DNA from: Thalassomonas actiniarum
GTDB lineage: Bacteria > Pseudomonadota > Gammaproteobacteria > Enterobacterales > Alteromonadaceae
DNA length: 64,000 bases
Assembly: GCF_000948975.2 (NCBI RefSeq)
Contig: NZ_CP059735.1
Coordinates: 6,492,943-6,556,942 of the forward strand
Direction: 5' to 3'
Part shown: positions 1-9,386 of the stretch, piece after piece
Layout of the letters: each line of letters opens with the position of its first letter
Numbering within the stretch: the stretch's first letter is position 1
Translations under genes and position numbers: made by a program
Notes under the pieces: model-generated
Database searches by the model: none
Told to the model about the DNA's origin: nothing
What the model saw: only the letters and a program-made list of their open reading frames with translations

Positions 1-486
1 CACTTTTTCCATGTTTCCGGCATAGTCGCGGTATTATTTGCCGCCATCGCCTTTAAAAGGTTCGGCCAACAAGCCCTCACCCCGGTGGAACATGAACTTC
101 ACAGTATCTGGGAGTCTATCGGTTTTATCGCCAACGTCTTCGTCTTTGTCTTATTGGGACTGGTGGTTTCTGTCGACATGTTCACCGAGCGCTGGCTGGC
201 GATAGGGCTTGCGGTGATCGCCGCCACAGTAGCGCGCTTTATCGCCGTTTATAGCTCCACCAGCTTGAACAGATTTACCCTGGGGCAAACCATAGATCCC
301 AGGTACCCGCCGATCATGATCTGGGGTGGCCTGCGCGGTGCCGTCACCATAGCCCTGGTGCTGTCGCTGCCTACCGAACTGCCCTACTGGTGGACCATTC
401 AATCCATAGGTTTTGGCGTAGTCTTATTTACCCTTATCGTGCAAGCCACCACCACCCCTTTATTAGTGAAAAGATTGAAAATATAG
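1..486 (+). CDS. Cation/proton antiporter, CPA1 (NhaP-like) family, C-terminal part
   Basis: The reading frame is open from base 1, so the gene begins before the window; the first GTG, at 85, is internal. The visible 161 residues are hydrophobic, with membrane segments such as IGFIANVFVFVLLGLVV and the motif WGGLRGAVTIALVLSLP. The GGLRGA motif in a late helix is typical of CPA1 sodium/proton exchangers of the inner membrane. The protein ends with a short basic tail (VKRLKI). Substrate ion and N-terminus cannot be judged. It is the only plus-strand gene near the copper operon and converges on the SRPBCC gene. Confidence 0.8.
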   Translation, partial: HFFHVSGIVAVLFAAIAFKRFGQQALTPVEHELHSIWESIGFIANVFVFVLLGLVVSVDMFTERWLAIGLAVIAATVARFIAVYSSTSLNRFTLGQTIDPRYPPIMIWGGLRGAVTIALVLSLPTELPYWWTIQSIGFGVVLFTLIVQATTTPLLVKRLKI

Positions 487-592
487 CTTAGATCGCTTCA
501 TCGGAAGAGCATTAAGGCATATCCGCGGTGAGTTCGCAGCAGGTACAAGCGGCTATTTTGATTGTCTTATGATCACCTTTTCTGCTCAGGCT

Positions 593-1126
593 TCAAACGG
601 TGGCGATTTTAAGAGGACCAATTTTTTTATCAAATTTTTTCTTTTTCGCACTCACCTGACCGGTTTCCACATAAACTTTCAGATCATTTAATATGCCGTC
701 AAAACCTTTGTTTAAACCGAGTTTTAACAACGGATATAGGATTTTACCCAGTAACTTAAGCTCGACATTACAATCCCAATATACCCGGGTGCCGCCATCC
801 TGGGTCGACTTAAACTGCATCACCACATGGTTTTTTATAATCGGAATATCGCCGCCGGACGTTTTCACCGGAAAAATTTCAAATTCGAGCCTGTGGTTAT
901 CAGCATCAAAGCTAAGGATATTTTCTACCGCATGAAACGGGTTCTCTTTATTTTCCAGGTAACAGATGCGGCCCGGCAAAGCATCTCCAGCTTGCTTAGC
1001 AGCCGGAGTCTCGTATGAATGCACCACGCCGGTCATCCATTTATAAGCATTGGCAAAATCTTCTGCCGCCACCTGCCAGACCTTGTTAACCGGTTTGTTG
1101 ATAATTACTGTTCTGTTTAATTTCAT
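593..1126 (-). CDS. SRPBCC (START-like) family protein
   Basis: 177 residues with no signal peptide, probably cytoplasmic. The start MKLNRTVIINKPVNKVWQVAAEDFA followed by alternating strands and a long C-terminal helix fits the SRPBCC ligand-binding fold (polyketide cyclase/START-like), whose members bind hydrophobic ligands. The start at 1126 is preferred over an upstream ATG (1168) because AGGAGCAAGTT precedes it and the extra 14 residues match nothing. The C-terminus is lysine-rich (SAKKKKFDKK). It lies downstream of a strong terminator, so it is probably transcribed separately from the copper genes. Ligand and role are unknown. Confidence 0.6.
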   Translation of the reverse strand: MKLNRTVIINKPVNKVWQVAAEDFANAYKWMTGVVHSYETPAAKQAGDALPGRICYLENKENPFHAVENILSFDADNHRLEFEIFPVKTSGGDIPIIKNHVVMQFKSTQDGGTRVYWDCNVELKLLGKILYPLLKLGLNKGFDGILNDLKVYVETGQVSAKKKKFDKKIGPLKIATV

Positions 1127-1254
1127 AACTTGCTCCTCACGAATGTCGGTACCCGGATGGTAAAACATCGATATGGGGCCAGTATATTCGGTCTATAAAT
1201 ACACAGATACAGCAAAAAACAGGTCACAGTGGTGCATATATGAACCAGAAAAAT

Positions 1255-1290
1255 AAAAAGCCCCTTTAATGGCAATTAAAGGGGCTTTTT
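1255..1290 (-). terminator. Rho-independent terminator of the copper operon
   Basis: AAGCCCCTTTAAT and ATTAAAGGGGCTT form a near-perfect stem with a short GGCA loop, flanked by A and T tracts on both sides. It can therefore work in either direction. It sits 37 bp past the stop of the NTF2-like gene. Confidence 0.85.
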
Positions 1291-1326
1291 AAGTTAAAGT
1301 AGCTTCAACAATCGCAAAAGCCGATA

Positions 1327-1818
1327 TCAGCCAGACCAGTGAATTTTAGTGATCTTCCAGCTGCCGCCCTTGTGTTTCTTTAATACCAGGGTTTCCATGC
1401 TTTGCCGGTCAACCGCTTTACTGTTATAGCTACCGGTGATCTGGCCGCGGTACATGGAAACAGCGGTATCGCCGGATATCTGCACCTGGTGTTCCAGCGG
1501 TTTTATCTGCAACGACTTCAGATACTGGATATCCGCTTTCATATGATGGCTGGCATATTGCTGCGCCGAGCGCTCTACCCGGCCTCCTTCAAAAATCAGT
1601 ACATCATCTGCCAATAAATCCCGGGCCGTTTGCTCATCACCGGTTTGCAATGCCCGGTGAAAGGTTTTGACCACCTTGGCTGCTTCACTACCCAAGCCGC
1701 TGAACAATGCAGGTTTATTGTTATGATGCTCTTTGCCATGGGCAAAAACACTGGTTTGCATCAATAAAGTGCTCACGAACAGCAGCAATAGGCTAAATTT
1801 CTTAGTTAGTTTATTCAT
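1327..1818 (-). CDS. Exported NTF2-like (DUF4440/SnoaL-type) protein of the copper cluster
   Basis: 163 residues. A signal peptide (MNKLTKKFSLLLLFVSTLLMQTSVFA) is followed by a short histidine stretch (HGKEHH) that could bind metal. The rest has the NTF2-like pattern: an early helix with VVKTFHRALQTGDEQTARDLLADDV and a C-terminal strand ending WKITKIHWSG. It is the last gene of a co-directional run with copD, copC, copB and copA and is followed by a strong terminator. A periplasmic role linked to copper is inferred from position only. Confidence 0.65.
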   Translation of the reverse strand: MNKLTKKFSLLLLFVSTLLMQTSVFAHGKEHHNNKPALFSGLGSEAAKVVKTFHRALQTGDEQTARDLLADDVLIFEGGRVERSAQQYASHHMKADIQYLKSLQIKPLEHQVQISGDTAVSMYRGQITGSYNSKAVDRQSMETLVLKKHKGGSWKITKIHWSG

Positions 1819-1869
1819 TATTTTTCCTGTTTATTTTCTCTGTTTTTATATAAGTAACGGTAAATGAAG

Positions 1870-2784
1870 TCAGGCCAGATTGGCCGGTCCCATTACCGTA
1901 GATAACACTGAGGTAACCGCCAAAATCACCGCCGCCACCCAGATCTCAACCGAGATCGATTTTTGCAGATGTTGACAGTCCTGCTTTTTGCCGTGATGAA
2001 CCGCAGGTACTAAATGAAATTTATGCCAGGCGGCCATCAATAAAATTGCCGAGACCAGCAAAAATTTTAACAGCATCAGCTGGCCATAAGGGGTGGTGAT
2101 TAATTCCGCCGGACTGTCCATAAACATTACCAGCAAGCTAACCCCGGAAATCAATAAAATCCCGACAATCACCATGGCAAGCCGGCCAAATAGGTGCATC
2201 AGGGCGTACAGGGCTTTTTGCTCTAATATCCGACAGCTGAGCCACAAGGGATATAAAGCCCCTATCCACCAGGCAAGGGCCAGGACATGAAAGGCTATCA
2301 ACCACTTGGCAATCCCGCCGATATCGGCATTATGACCGATAAAGGTAAAGGAATAAGCCAGGACCGGCAGGGCGAAAATATAACAGGCCGCCATAAGCTG
2401 GCCCTTCATTTTCTGCAATCCGGCCCGGGACTTATCCGTAAACCTGCCTGTTATCCATAAACCAAGCATTAACAGCGTGAAGCCGCTCAGGCGCCAGAAC
2501 ACCGAATCTCCCACCGGGCTTTGCCACAACAAGTCAATCAATTCACCATCAAACATGCCGCCAAATCCGGCTTCGGCAAATGCACCTACCTGGATAAAGA
2601 AATTGGCGATCACCGCGACAATACCGAGCATAATACCCAACACCACATACTCGATCACCGCCTTGATCTGGCTGGCAGGCTTAATTAAAGCCGCAATAAA
2701 GGGGCCGCCGACCGCTGCGGCCACCCCGATATAAATCAGCCATTTGGAAACCAGGTTGCTATAGTCCCAAACAGTGAGTTCCAT
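1870..2784 (-). CDS. copD: Copper resistance protein CopD, inner-membrane
   Basis: 304 residues with about eight hydrophobic segments. Features of the CopD family include LSGFTLLMLGLWITGRF, the FHVLALAWWIGALYPLW segment and LLKFLLVSAILLMAAWHKFHLVPAV. CopD proteins act with CopC in copper handling across the inner membrane; the histidines in membrane segments are candidate copper ligands. It starts 25 bp after the copC stop, so the two are likely co-transcribed. Length is close to the family norm. Confidence 0.85.
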   Translation of the reverse strand: MELTVWDYSNLVSKWLIYIGVAAAVGGPFIAALIKPASQIKAVIEYVVLGIMLGIVAVIANFFIQVGAFAEAGFGGMFDGELIDLLWQSPVGDSVFWRLSGFTLLMLGLWITGRFTDKSRAGLQKMKGQLMAACYIFALPVLAYSFTFIGHNADIGGIAKWLIAFHVLALAWWIGALYPLWLSCRILEQKALYALMHLFGRLAMVIVGILLISGVSLLVMFMDSPAELITTPYGQLMLLKFLLVSAILLMAAWHKFHLVPAVHHGKKQDCQHLQKSISVEIWVAAVILAVTSVLSTVMGPANLA

Positions 2785-2809
2785 AATACTTCCTCACATC
2801 AAACTGCCA

Positions 2810-3211
2810 TTACTCGTGATTGTGGTTGCTGTGACCGTCGTCTGTGGCAGGTTTTTTCGAGCTGCTATGCACCATAAAGCTGAATTCACCGGTCATTTTA
2901 TGGGCATCTTTACCCATGGCCAGCCAATTCACCTGGTAACTGCCCACGGCTAAATCGGGCACAGGTAATTGAAACTTACTGCTAAAAGCCTTATCCGGTT
3001 TGCTGCCAAGCTTAATGGTTTTACCGGCTTCATCCGTCAGCTTTAATTTCACCAGGCGGACATCGGAGACAAATTCCAGCGATAATACTTGCGGCGGGTG
3101 ATTCAGCATGGCGCCGTTGGCGGGCATAGACGCCTTCAGTCCTGAGTGGGCCGCAGCAAGAGTGCTTACGGTGACTAAAATCATTGCGGTTAATACTTTG
3201 AATACTTTCAT
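2810..3211 (-). CDS. copC: Periplasmic copper-binding protein CopC
   Basis: 133 residues. After a signal peptide ending near AAA, the mature protein begins HSGLKASMPANGAMLNHPP, the usual CopC start where the first histidine binds Cu(II). The NHPPQVLSLEFVSDV stretch and the GSYQVNWLAMGKDAHKMTGEF segment match the CopC beta-sandwich. The tail is histidine-rich (DDGHSNHNHE), a possible extra metal site. It lies between copB and copD and probably supplies or stores periplasmic copper. Confidence 0.88.
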   Translation of the reverse strand: MKVFKVLTAMILVTVSTLAAAHSGLKASMPANGAMLNHPPQVLSLEFVSDVRLVKLKLTDEAGKTIKLGSKPDKAFSSKFQLPVPDLAVGSYQVNWLAMGKDAHKMTGEFSFMVHSSSKKPATDDGHSNHNHE

Positions 3212-3266
3212 AAAATTCTTCTCTAATTTAATTTTTAAATTGTTGTGTTGTTAACTATACCTGTTG

Positions 3267-3974
3267 CTAAAACCAGGCCCTGAACCCCAGTACCAGCTGG
3301 GTTTCACTGGTGCTTTCCCCTTCGGCGCGGGCAAAGTCTGCGGTATTGCCGAAACTTTTCGACCAGTTCACCCCGATATAGGGAGCAAATTCCCGCACCA
3401 CTTCATACCTTAGGCGCAGACCCGCTTCGATGTCGGATAAGCCTGAGCCTATGCTGGTTTCCCGGTCGTTTTTACCGTAGAAGTTCACTTCAATTTCCGG
3501 GCTTAATACCCATTGTTGGGTCAGCATGATTTCGTATTCCGCCTCTACCCTGAGTGCGGTTTTCCCCTCTTTGCCGATAAAGAGCGCGCTATCCATTTCA
3601 AAAAAGTACGGCGCCAGTCCCTGGAAACCAATCACCGCCCACTCAGCAGAAGGGGAAGGTTTAAAATCTTGCCGGAAACCAAACTGCAGATCCCAGTAAG
3701 GGGCAACCGCCTTGCTGTATAAGGCCTGTAGCTCTGCCGACTCTGTGCTACCGTTTGCCCGCTCGCCGTCGGTTTTGATCCAGAGCTTTTCCAGATCGTA
3801 ACCGGCCCAGGCCTGCGCCGCCCAGCTGGTGGCGTTGTCGTTATTCACATCGCCTTCAAACTGATCCAGCATCACCTTAGTCAGTAAGGGATCATCCGAG
3901 CCTGCCGCATAAACCGGGCTGTTGGCCAGCACAGCGGCTAAAGCCAAAGACACTAGTGTTAATTGCTTTTTCAT
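3267..3974 (-). CDS. copB: Copper resistance outer-membrane protein CopB
   Basis: 235 residues with a signal peptide (MKKQLTLVSLALAAVLANSPVYA). The start at 3974 has AAGGAG upstream; a longer reading frame reaching 4070 would overlap copA and is not favoured. The body shows amphipathic strands (GFRQDFKP, LRVEAEYEIML, EIEVNFYGKNDRE, LRLRYEVVREFAPYIGVNW) and ends in an aromatic residue (GFRAWF), as in outer-membrane barrels. This fits CopB, which often has a Met/His-rich N-terminal region; that region is largely missing here. It starts 10 bp after the copA stop. Confidence 0.82.
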   Translation of the reverse strand: MKKQLTLVSLALAAVLANSPVYAAGSDDPLLTKVMLDQFEGDVNNDNATSWAAQAWAGYDLEKLWIKTDGERANGSTESAELQALYSKAVAPYWDLQFGFRQDFKPSPSAEWAVIGFQGLAPYFFEMDSALFIGKEGKTALRVEAEYEIMLTQQWVLSPEIEVNFYGKNDRETSIGSGLSDIEAGLRLRYEVVREFAPYIGVNWSKSFGNTADFARAEGESTSETQLVLGFRAWF

Positions 3975-3984
3975 CACAAACTCC

Positions 3985-5817
3985 TTAACTAACCACGACT
4001 TTTCTGAACATACCCAACATGTGATAGAGCAGGTGACAGTGATAAGCCCAACCGCCCATGGCATCTGCACTCACCAGGTAACTGATTTTCGATCCCGGCT
4101 GTACCAATACCGTATGCTTTTTCGGGATATAGCCGGGTTCGCCGGTTTCCAGTTCACTCCACATGCCGTGTAAGTGCATGGGGTGGGCCATCATGGTATC
4201 GTTGACCAGGGTGATACGCAGCCGTTCGCCGTATTTAAGCTGCAGCGGCTCGGCATCGGCGAATTTTATGCCGTTCATCGACCACATATAACGGCTCATA
4301 TTGCCGGTCAGGTGCAGCTGAATTTCACGGCCTGGCTCACGCGGATCCGATGTCGGCTGCAGACCGACGATATCGCCATAATTAAGTACCTTGCGGCCAA
4401 GTTGTTTCTGGTGTTGCCTCAAACCGATACCTGGATCATAAAGACCGCTTTTCGGGGTCGGGGCGCGCATATCCACATGGGGGCCAAACTCACTTTTAAC
4501 GTGCTTGATTTCACTGTTGCTGCCAAACCCCGCCAGACCTAAAGCACCGGCTGCCATGCCCTTCATCTGATGTCCGCTGTGGTCCATACTCGGTTGTTTC
4601 ATGCCGGACATAGCCGGCTTTTCCATATCAGGCATGGCCGAATGATCCATGCCCGACATACCCGCCATCGCCGACATATCCATGCCCATATCCGCATGAC
4701 CAAGCACGGCGGCGGTATCCATTGTCGGCACTTGCGCCACCAGATTGGCATCCGGGCTCAGATTGCCCACGGCATAACCGGTTCTGTCTATGCTCTGGGC
4801 AAAGATACAGTAGGCCTGCTCGCTATCCGGTTCGACGATGACATCATAGGTTTCCGCCACTCCCATGCGGAACTCATCCACGGTAACCGGCTGGATATTT
4901 TGTCCGTCGCTGGTCACGACCGTCATTTTCAGCCCCGGGATCCGGACATCAAAAATGGTCATGGCGGCGCCGTTAATAAAACGCAGCCGTATCTTTTCGC
5001 CTTTATTAAACAGGGCCTGCCAGCCTTGCTCCGGGGTATTACCGTTCATGAGATAGGTATAGGTATGGCCGGTCACATCCGACAGATCCCGATCGCTCAT
5101 GCGCGCTTTATTCCACATGGCCCTGGCGTTGAAAGTATTGACCACGCCGTTTTTCTTGATTTCATCCACCAGATCGCCTGCGGTGCGTTCGCTGAAGTTA
5201 TAATAACCGGACATTTTTTTCAGCTTGGCGTAAACATCCGTGGGATCTTCATCAGTCCAGTCGGTGAGCATCACCACATATTCATTGTCATAGGCGACCG
5301 GATCCGGCTCCTGGGGGTCGATGACGATAGCGCCATACATGCCGGTTTGCTCCTGGAAGCCTGAGTGGCTGTGATACCAGTAAGTACCGCTTTGCTGTAC
5401 CTTGAACTTATATTCAAAAGTTTCCCCCGGCTTGATGCCGTCAAAACTGATGCCGGGCACACCGTCCATGGCACTCTCCAGGATCAAGCCGTGCCAGTGC
5501 AGTGAGCTGGTTTCCGCCAGGTTGTTTTTCACCCTTAAGGTGACGGTTTCCCCTTCTTTCCAGCGCAGCACAGGGCCGGGCAAGGTCTGGTTGATCACCG
5601 TGGCCAGGCGTTCGCTGCCGGTAAAGTTGACGGTTTTATAATCCAGGCTTAAGTCAAATACTTTGCCCGATAAGGTGGTGAGCCCGCGGCTGATGGCCCC
5701 GGCTAAGGCTTTTTTTGAAAAGGGGATTGCGGTTAGCAGCAGGGCGCTGCCGGCCCCGAGCACAAACCTTCTGCGCGACAACCCCAAAGGGCTGATCGCT
5801 TTATTTTTGGCAAACAT
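3985..5817 (-). CDS. copA: Periplasmic multicopper oxidase CopA (Tat-exported)
   Basis: About 610 residues. A twin-arginine signal (SRRRFVLGAGSALLL) predicts folded export. Cupredoxin copper motifs are present: HWHGLIL and YWYHSHSGFQ near the N-terminus, HPMHLHGM and HCHLLYHMLGM at the C-terminus, giving type 1, 2 and 3 sites. A Met/His-rich segment in the second half (repeats of MSGMDHS and MKGM type) is the usual CopA copper-loading region. The start at 5817 is chosen for GGAGG 5 bases upstream; an earlier ATG exists at 5859. It leads the copABCD order and probably oxidises Cu(I). Confidence 0.93.
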   Translation of the reverse strand: MFAKNKAISPLGLSRRRFVLGAGSALLLTAIPFSKKALAGAISRGLTTLSGKVFDLSLDYKTVNFTGSERLATVINQTLPGPVLRWKEGETVTLRVKNNLAETSSLHWHGLILESAMDGVPGISFDGIKPGETFEYKFKVQQSGTYWYHSHSGFQEQTGMYGAIVIDPQEPDPVAYDNEYVVMLTDWTDEDPTDVYAKLKKMSGYYNFSERTAGDLVDEIKKNGVVNTFNARAMWNKARMSDRDLSDVTGHTYTYLMNGNTPEQGWQALFNKGEKIRLRFINGAAMTIFDVRIPGLKMTVVTSDGQNIQPVTVDEFRMGVAETYDVIVEPDSEQAYCIFAQSIDRTGYAVGNLSPDANLVAQVPTMDTAAVLGHADMGMDMSAMAGMSGMDHSAMPDMEKPAMSGMKQPSMDHSGHQMKGMAAGALGLAGFGSNSEIKHVKSEFGPHVDMRAPTPKSGLYDPGIGLRQHQKQLGRKVLNYGDIVGLQPTSDPREPGREIQLHLTGNMSRYMWSMNGIKFADAEPLQLKYGERLRITLVNDTMMAHPMHLHGMWSELETGEPGYIPKKHTVLVQPGSKISYLVSADAMGGWAYHCHLLYHMLGMFRKVVVS

Positions 5818-5940
5818 ACTGCCTCCAAAGAGCCACGGCCTGCTGAAAAATTCAAACAAGATGCCGTGGTTGAGTTAAGACTTGAGTAAACGTTATCGCA
5901 ACGATAATTACTGCTTTAATTAAAGTTCAAAATCGGGAAG

Positions 5941-5956
5941 CCGCCGAAATTAGGCG
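5941..5956 (-). terminator. Weak hairpin after the CopL-like gene
   Basis: CCGCC and GGCGG form a 5-bp stem with a 6-base loop, 12 bp past the stop of the CopL-like gene, followed on the minus strand by a mixed C/T stretch. It may reduce read-through into copA or may be incidental. Confidence 0.3.
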
Positions 5957-5967
5957 GATCTGTCCCG

Positions 5968-6363
5968 TTAACTCAGTATCGGAGGGCGGTAAAGGGAAGC
6001 AGGGTAACGGCTTAACAGCAAATTATTCCCCGGGCTGATTTTAGCTGAGTTGATAAACAACTCATCAATAGTTGATGTTTCAGAGGTAAGCGCCGCACTG
6101 ACGCAACTGCCCATGGGGCAACAGCAGGTATTCTGACAATTATCTGGTGCCATAGTTTCATGGCTGTGGGACGCTAAATGCTGCTTATGCCCGCTTTGCA
6201 TACTCATGGCTTGTCCATCAGGCATGCTCAGCTCGGCAGATCTTTGCGGGGCAGGGACAGACTCATGCATAGTACAAGGCTCGGCATTATACGCCAGCGC
6301 CTGACCGGTAAAGGCCAGCAGCATAAAGAGCGTGATAATTATCTTACCTTGCTTAAAAAACAT
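5968..6363 (-). CDS. CopL/DUF2946-like exported cysteine- and histidine-rich protein
   Basis: 131 residues. A signal peptide (MFFKQGKIIITLFMLLAFTGQALA) precedes a metal-ligand-rich region: CTMHES, MSMQSGHKQHLASHSHETM and NCQNTCCCPMGSC. The C-terminus ends YRPPILS; a terminal RPP motif after a Cys/His region is seen in CopL-type leader proteins before copAB. AGGGGATTAA precedes the start. It is the first gene of the copper run, 150 bp upstream of copA, so a role in copper sensing or binding is likely but inferred. The exact subfamily is uncertain. Confidence 0.6.
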   Translation of the reverse strand: MFFKQGKIIITLFMLLAFTGQALAYNAEPCTMHESVPAPQRSAELSMPDGQAMSMQSGHKQHLASHSHETMAPDNCQNTCCCPMGSCVSAALTSETSTIDELFINSAKISPGNNLLLSRYPASLYRPPILS

Positions 6364-6815
6364 TTAATCCCCTATAAGGTGTAAGCTTGTTACCGTACCG
6401 GTTTAAAATAAAACTTCAAGGCTCTTTTTTCACCGGCAGCAAATACAAGTAGCTAGCGAGTTTGCTGATAATACCCGACTTGCTTGTTTTCACGGAATTA
6501 GTATATCCGCCATAGTGTATTTAGCTGTTATATTATTTTCGCCATATGTTGCACAATTTAAACTTTTTGGCCCTGGCTCATCGGCCCTAATCCGGCTATT
6601 AGATATGGCAATCGACGATGGAAAAAAGAGAACCGGAGAAAAAGCTGCTGCCCATTACATGCTGCGAGTCTCATATTGAAAAAGTAACAGCCCCACGGAC
6701 TAGACGGGCGCATCTTAAGAAGATTTAAATGCACCCGATTGAACTCAGTAGCATGACAAGCGGCTTTTATTATTAAGATAAAGAGCACTAAATTGCCGGG
6801 CTCCTAAATAAAACG
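6364..6815. other. Intergenic region before the copper operon
   Basis: About 450 bp. It holds the upstream region of the CopL-like gene and the 3' end of the esterase-like gene. I see no convincing gene; a 76-codon minus-strand frame at 6558-6788 has no clear ribosome site and no domain. No copper-regulator operator could be identified with confidence. Confidence 0.5.
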
Positions 6816-8057
6816 CTATTTCAGCTCCCAAACTTCCCAGCTTTCCAGCTGATATTGCTGTGCCAGCTTCAGGGCTTGTTGTTGGTGCTGCCTGGCCAGT
6901 TCGGGTTTATTCATGGCCTGATAATAAACGCTCATTTGCTTATGCCAGCCGGGCAAGGTTTCGCCATCAGCTTTCACTCTTGCCAAAAGCTGTGCGACAC
7001 GCTCAAAATCTTTTCTTTTATTAAAGCCATTGGCCAGCTGTATTGTTACCCCAGTGAGGGATTCTGGAAACTGCTTGCTTATTGCCTGTAAGGCACCGTC
7101 AACCTGATCCAACTGTTTTGACCAGAACATGTATTTGGCAAATTGATAGGCATGCAGCCATTCAAACCTGAATCCGGCCCAGTTTTTCTGCTGCTCCTTA
7201 AAATGCGCCAAGACCTGGTGGTAGTCGCCTATGGCCAGCATGTCGGTACCGTCAATAGCATAATCAGGGGCAAGAAATTGCAGGCCGTCATAAAGGGCGG
7301 GTAAGGCGGTGGTGAAATGATTTTCTTCCGGGTAGTGCTTATATTGCCATTTCAGGGCAGCAGGGGCCGACTGTTCAAAAACCTCGACCACTTTATCAAC
7401 CCCCATGCCCTCTTCCCTGGCCAGGGAAATAAACACAGGTGCAGTCAGCTTACCTTGTTTAAGCAAAGGCTCTAGCTTGCCCGGTAAACTGTTGCCGTCA
7501 AACCAGGCACTGGGGCTCATCGCCAAAAAGGCATTAAAAGGCGTATCCGGCTGCATCATGCTGTACAGGGTAAACAAGCCCCCCAGCGAATAACCCGACA
7601 AGGCTTTTTGACCCTTAGTGCGGAATTGGCTGTCGATTAACGGCACCAACTCCTGTTTAAGGTACGCATGAAACTGCCCGGCACCGCCAAATGCTTCATC
7701 TTTGGGGTCGGGCCAGGTCGTGGTTTTAAGATAATCATCGCTGCCCTGATTGGCGATACCGATCACTATCAAGGGCGGCAACTTGCCCATACGGGCCAGG
7801 TTTTTCACCACCGCGGAGACATGCTGAAACTGAAAGTCGGCGTCTATCACATATAAACTGGCGTAGTGGCGGTTACTCATATGGTAGCGTTCCGGCAGGG
7901 ACACCATATAGCGCCGGTCTTGAGCAAGCAGCTTGGAAGAGTGCTGGTATTGATAGCCGCTGATTATCGGCTGTGTCTGTAAAGCTTGTTCACTTGCCGC
8001 CAGCTTTGAGAACAAGACGCTCAAAAAGGCGAATATTAAGGTTATTATTTTTATCAT
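6816..8057 (-). CDS. Exported alpha/beta-hydrolase, esterase-D/Fes type (PF00756-like), with C-terminal helical repeats
   Basis: 413 residues with a signal peptide (MIKIITLIFAFLSVLFSKLAAS). The catalytic serine is probably S157 in ALSGYSLGGLF; a His candidate lies in YPEENHFTTALPALYDGL. LYVIDADFQF and PLIVIGIANQG fit the strands of the putative esterase family (enterochelin-esterase/IroE-like). The last 150 residues are helical and TPR-like. Substrate is unknown; a siderophore ester is possible but no siderophore gene lies nearby. It stands alone between intergenic gaps. Confidence 0.75.
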   Translation of the reverse strand: MIKIITLIFAFLSVLFSKLAASEQALQTQPIISGYQYQHSSKLLAQDRRYMVSLPERYHMSNRHYASLYVIDADFQFQHVSAVVKNLARMGKLPPLIVIGIANQGSDDYLKTTTWPDPKDEAFGGAGQFHAYLKQELVPLIDSQFRTKGQKALSGYSLGGLFTLYSMMQPDTPFNAFLAMSPSAWFDGNSLPGKLEPLLKQGKLTAPVFISLAREEGMGVDKVVEVFEQSAPAALKWQYKHYPEENHFTTALPALYDGLQFLAPDYAIDGTDMLAIGDYHQVLAHFKEQQKNWAGFRFEWLHAYQFAKYMFWSKQLDQVDGALQAISKQFPESLTGVTIQLANGFNKRKDFERVAQLLARVKADGETLPGWHKQMSVYYQAMNKPELARQHQQQALKLAQQYQLESWEVWELK

Positions 8058-8288
8058 AAAATGCCTGGGTTTTAGGTGATGTTAACTTGTGGTTATACGT
8101 TATCAGAACCGATATTTAATGCAGTATCTGGCGGCTTAAACTCGGTGAAATCTTGATGAATTAAAGTGAAGAAACGGTGAAGGCATATAAAATTCAGTCA
8201 CTTAAACCAATTCCACCAGGGTTTTCCCTAATACCTTAAGAACAGGAGTAACTATTGCCGGAGGCAAAGACTACAGGGTAAGCCAGAA

Positions 8289-8313
8289 TAAACCCGGTTT
8301 CTCAACCGGGCTT
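8289..8313 (-). terminator. Hairpin terminator of the GHSKG-protein gene
   Basis: AACCCGGTT and AACCGGGCTT pair around a TCTC loop, followed on the minus strand by a T-rich stretch. It lies 58 bp past the stop at 8372, in an otherwise gene-free 314-bp gap. Confidence 0.6.
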
Positions 8314-8371
8314 ATCGACATGAGCTTTAAAGTGATACCTTATCGCCAGATATTTCCGCCAAAACTAGTAG

Positions 8372-9271
8372 TTAGCTAAGGGCAACATTTTCTTTTAACA
8401 GCGATTCGATCGAAATGTGATAGGGGAGTTCAGTGTTTAAATGATGCCATGCACTCGGCACTTTTGTATGCTCTAGCCCCAGGCGGGAATTTAGTCCGCC
8501 AAACCAGTCGATACCGCCGAGGAACTGGTAGACATTGGTAAATTGCGGAGGAAAATTGGTCACGGCTCCTAATGACACGATACGCAATGCGTCGTAATAC
8601 CTGTGGCCAGTGTCGGCAAATTTTTTGGCTAATTTCTCTAAAGCATAATCTATCAACAGGTTGCCTTTGCTGTGCCCGACAATAAGCGATAGATCGATGG
8701 ATTTGGCCGCCAATATTTCATTTAATGCCCCAATATCGGTATTTTTTCCATCATGCCCAGTAGCCTGCGGCGCAGCTTGCAGCATTGACTGGAAAAATGG
8801 ATTCGCTGTAAACATTGAACCGAAATCTTCCATCGACTCTCTCATTTTAAGCCGGTGTTTATCAGCTGCGCCATAGAAAAACCAGCCACCCAAGGCTTCT
8901 GAAATCAGATCGGCGGCGCCGTATCCGGAAACAATACCCGCCACTGCAATGTTGTAGGTATTCGCGACATTACGTGCCAGAGATGCGGTGCCAATAACGG
9001 AGCTGCCAACACCGGCAACCACCAGGGCTTTTACGTCACGGGGAGCAGCCTTGATAAACTCAGCTGCTGTGGCAAACTCCAGTATTTCTTTGTTTGCCGC
9101 TTTAGGCGATACCACAATAATTGAGCCTTCGTGATTTTCCATCGGTGACAGGTTCTTTTTCTCTTCTGCTGAGAGTGAACCTATGTCATAAAATAAAAAA
9201 TCAAAAATTTCATTCCTTTTCTTAATACCGGGTAGTGCAGGCGCGGTAAGCGTTGTGTTTATATCATTCAT
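8372..9271 (-). CDS. Alpha/beta-hydrolase-like protein with a GHSKG motif, unknown role
   Basis: About 299 residues, no signal peptide. SLIVGHSKGNLLIDYALEKL is the nucleophile-elbow pattern (G-x-S-x-G) of lipase-like hydrolases. The preceding glycine- and alanine-rich stretch (VAGVGSSVIGTASLARNVAN, VSGYGAADLISEALGGWFF) is unusual and could touch membranes. The start at 9271 is chosen for the strong GGAGGAGAA site; in-frame ATGs at 9298 and 9286 lie before or inside that site. Neither reaction nor pathway can be named. It is transcribed alone and ends at a hairpin. Confidence 0.65.
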   Translation of the reverse strand: MNDINTTLTAPALPGIKKRNEIFDFLFYDIGSLSAEEKKNLSPMENHEGSIIVVSPKAANKEILEFATAAEFIKAAPRDVKALVVAGVGSSVIGTASLARNVANTYNIAVAGIVSGYGAADLISEALGGWFFYGAADKHRLKMRESMEDFGSMFTANPFFQSMLQAAPQATGHDGKNTDIGALNEILAAKSIDLSLIVGHSKGNLLIDYALEKLAKKFADTGHRYYDALRIVSLGAVTNFPPQFTNVYQFLGGIDWFGGLNSRLGLEHTKVPSAWHHLNTELPYHISIESLLKENVALS

Positions 9272-9386
9272 TGTATTCTCCTCCATTGAGATGTTCATTT
9301 AGTGAGTAAACAAAGTATGAGCTCTTGCTTAACCGGCACTGAATGGCAGCTGCTGACATAGATACAAACAAGAGCTTCACAGGTCT

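Noticed and set aside
4570..5364. 264-codon plus-strand frame, very histidine-rich
   Set aside because: It lies wholly antisense to copA, whose motifs are intact. The histidine richness is a shadow of the Met/His-rich copper segment.
6558..6788. 76-codon minus-strand frame upstream of the copper operon
   Set aside because: No ribosome site and no domain; composition is not protein-like.
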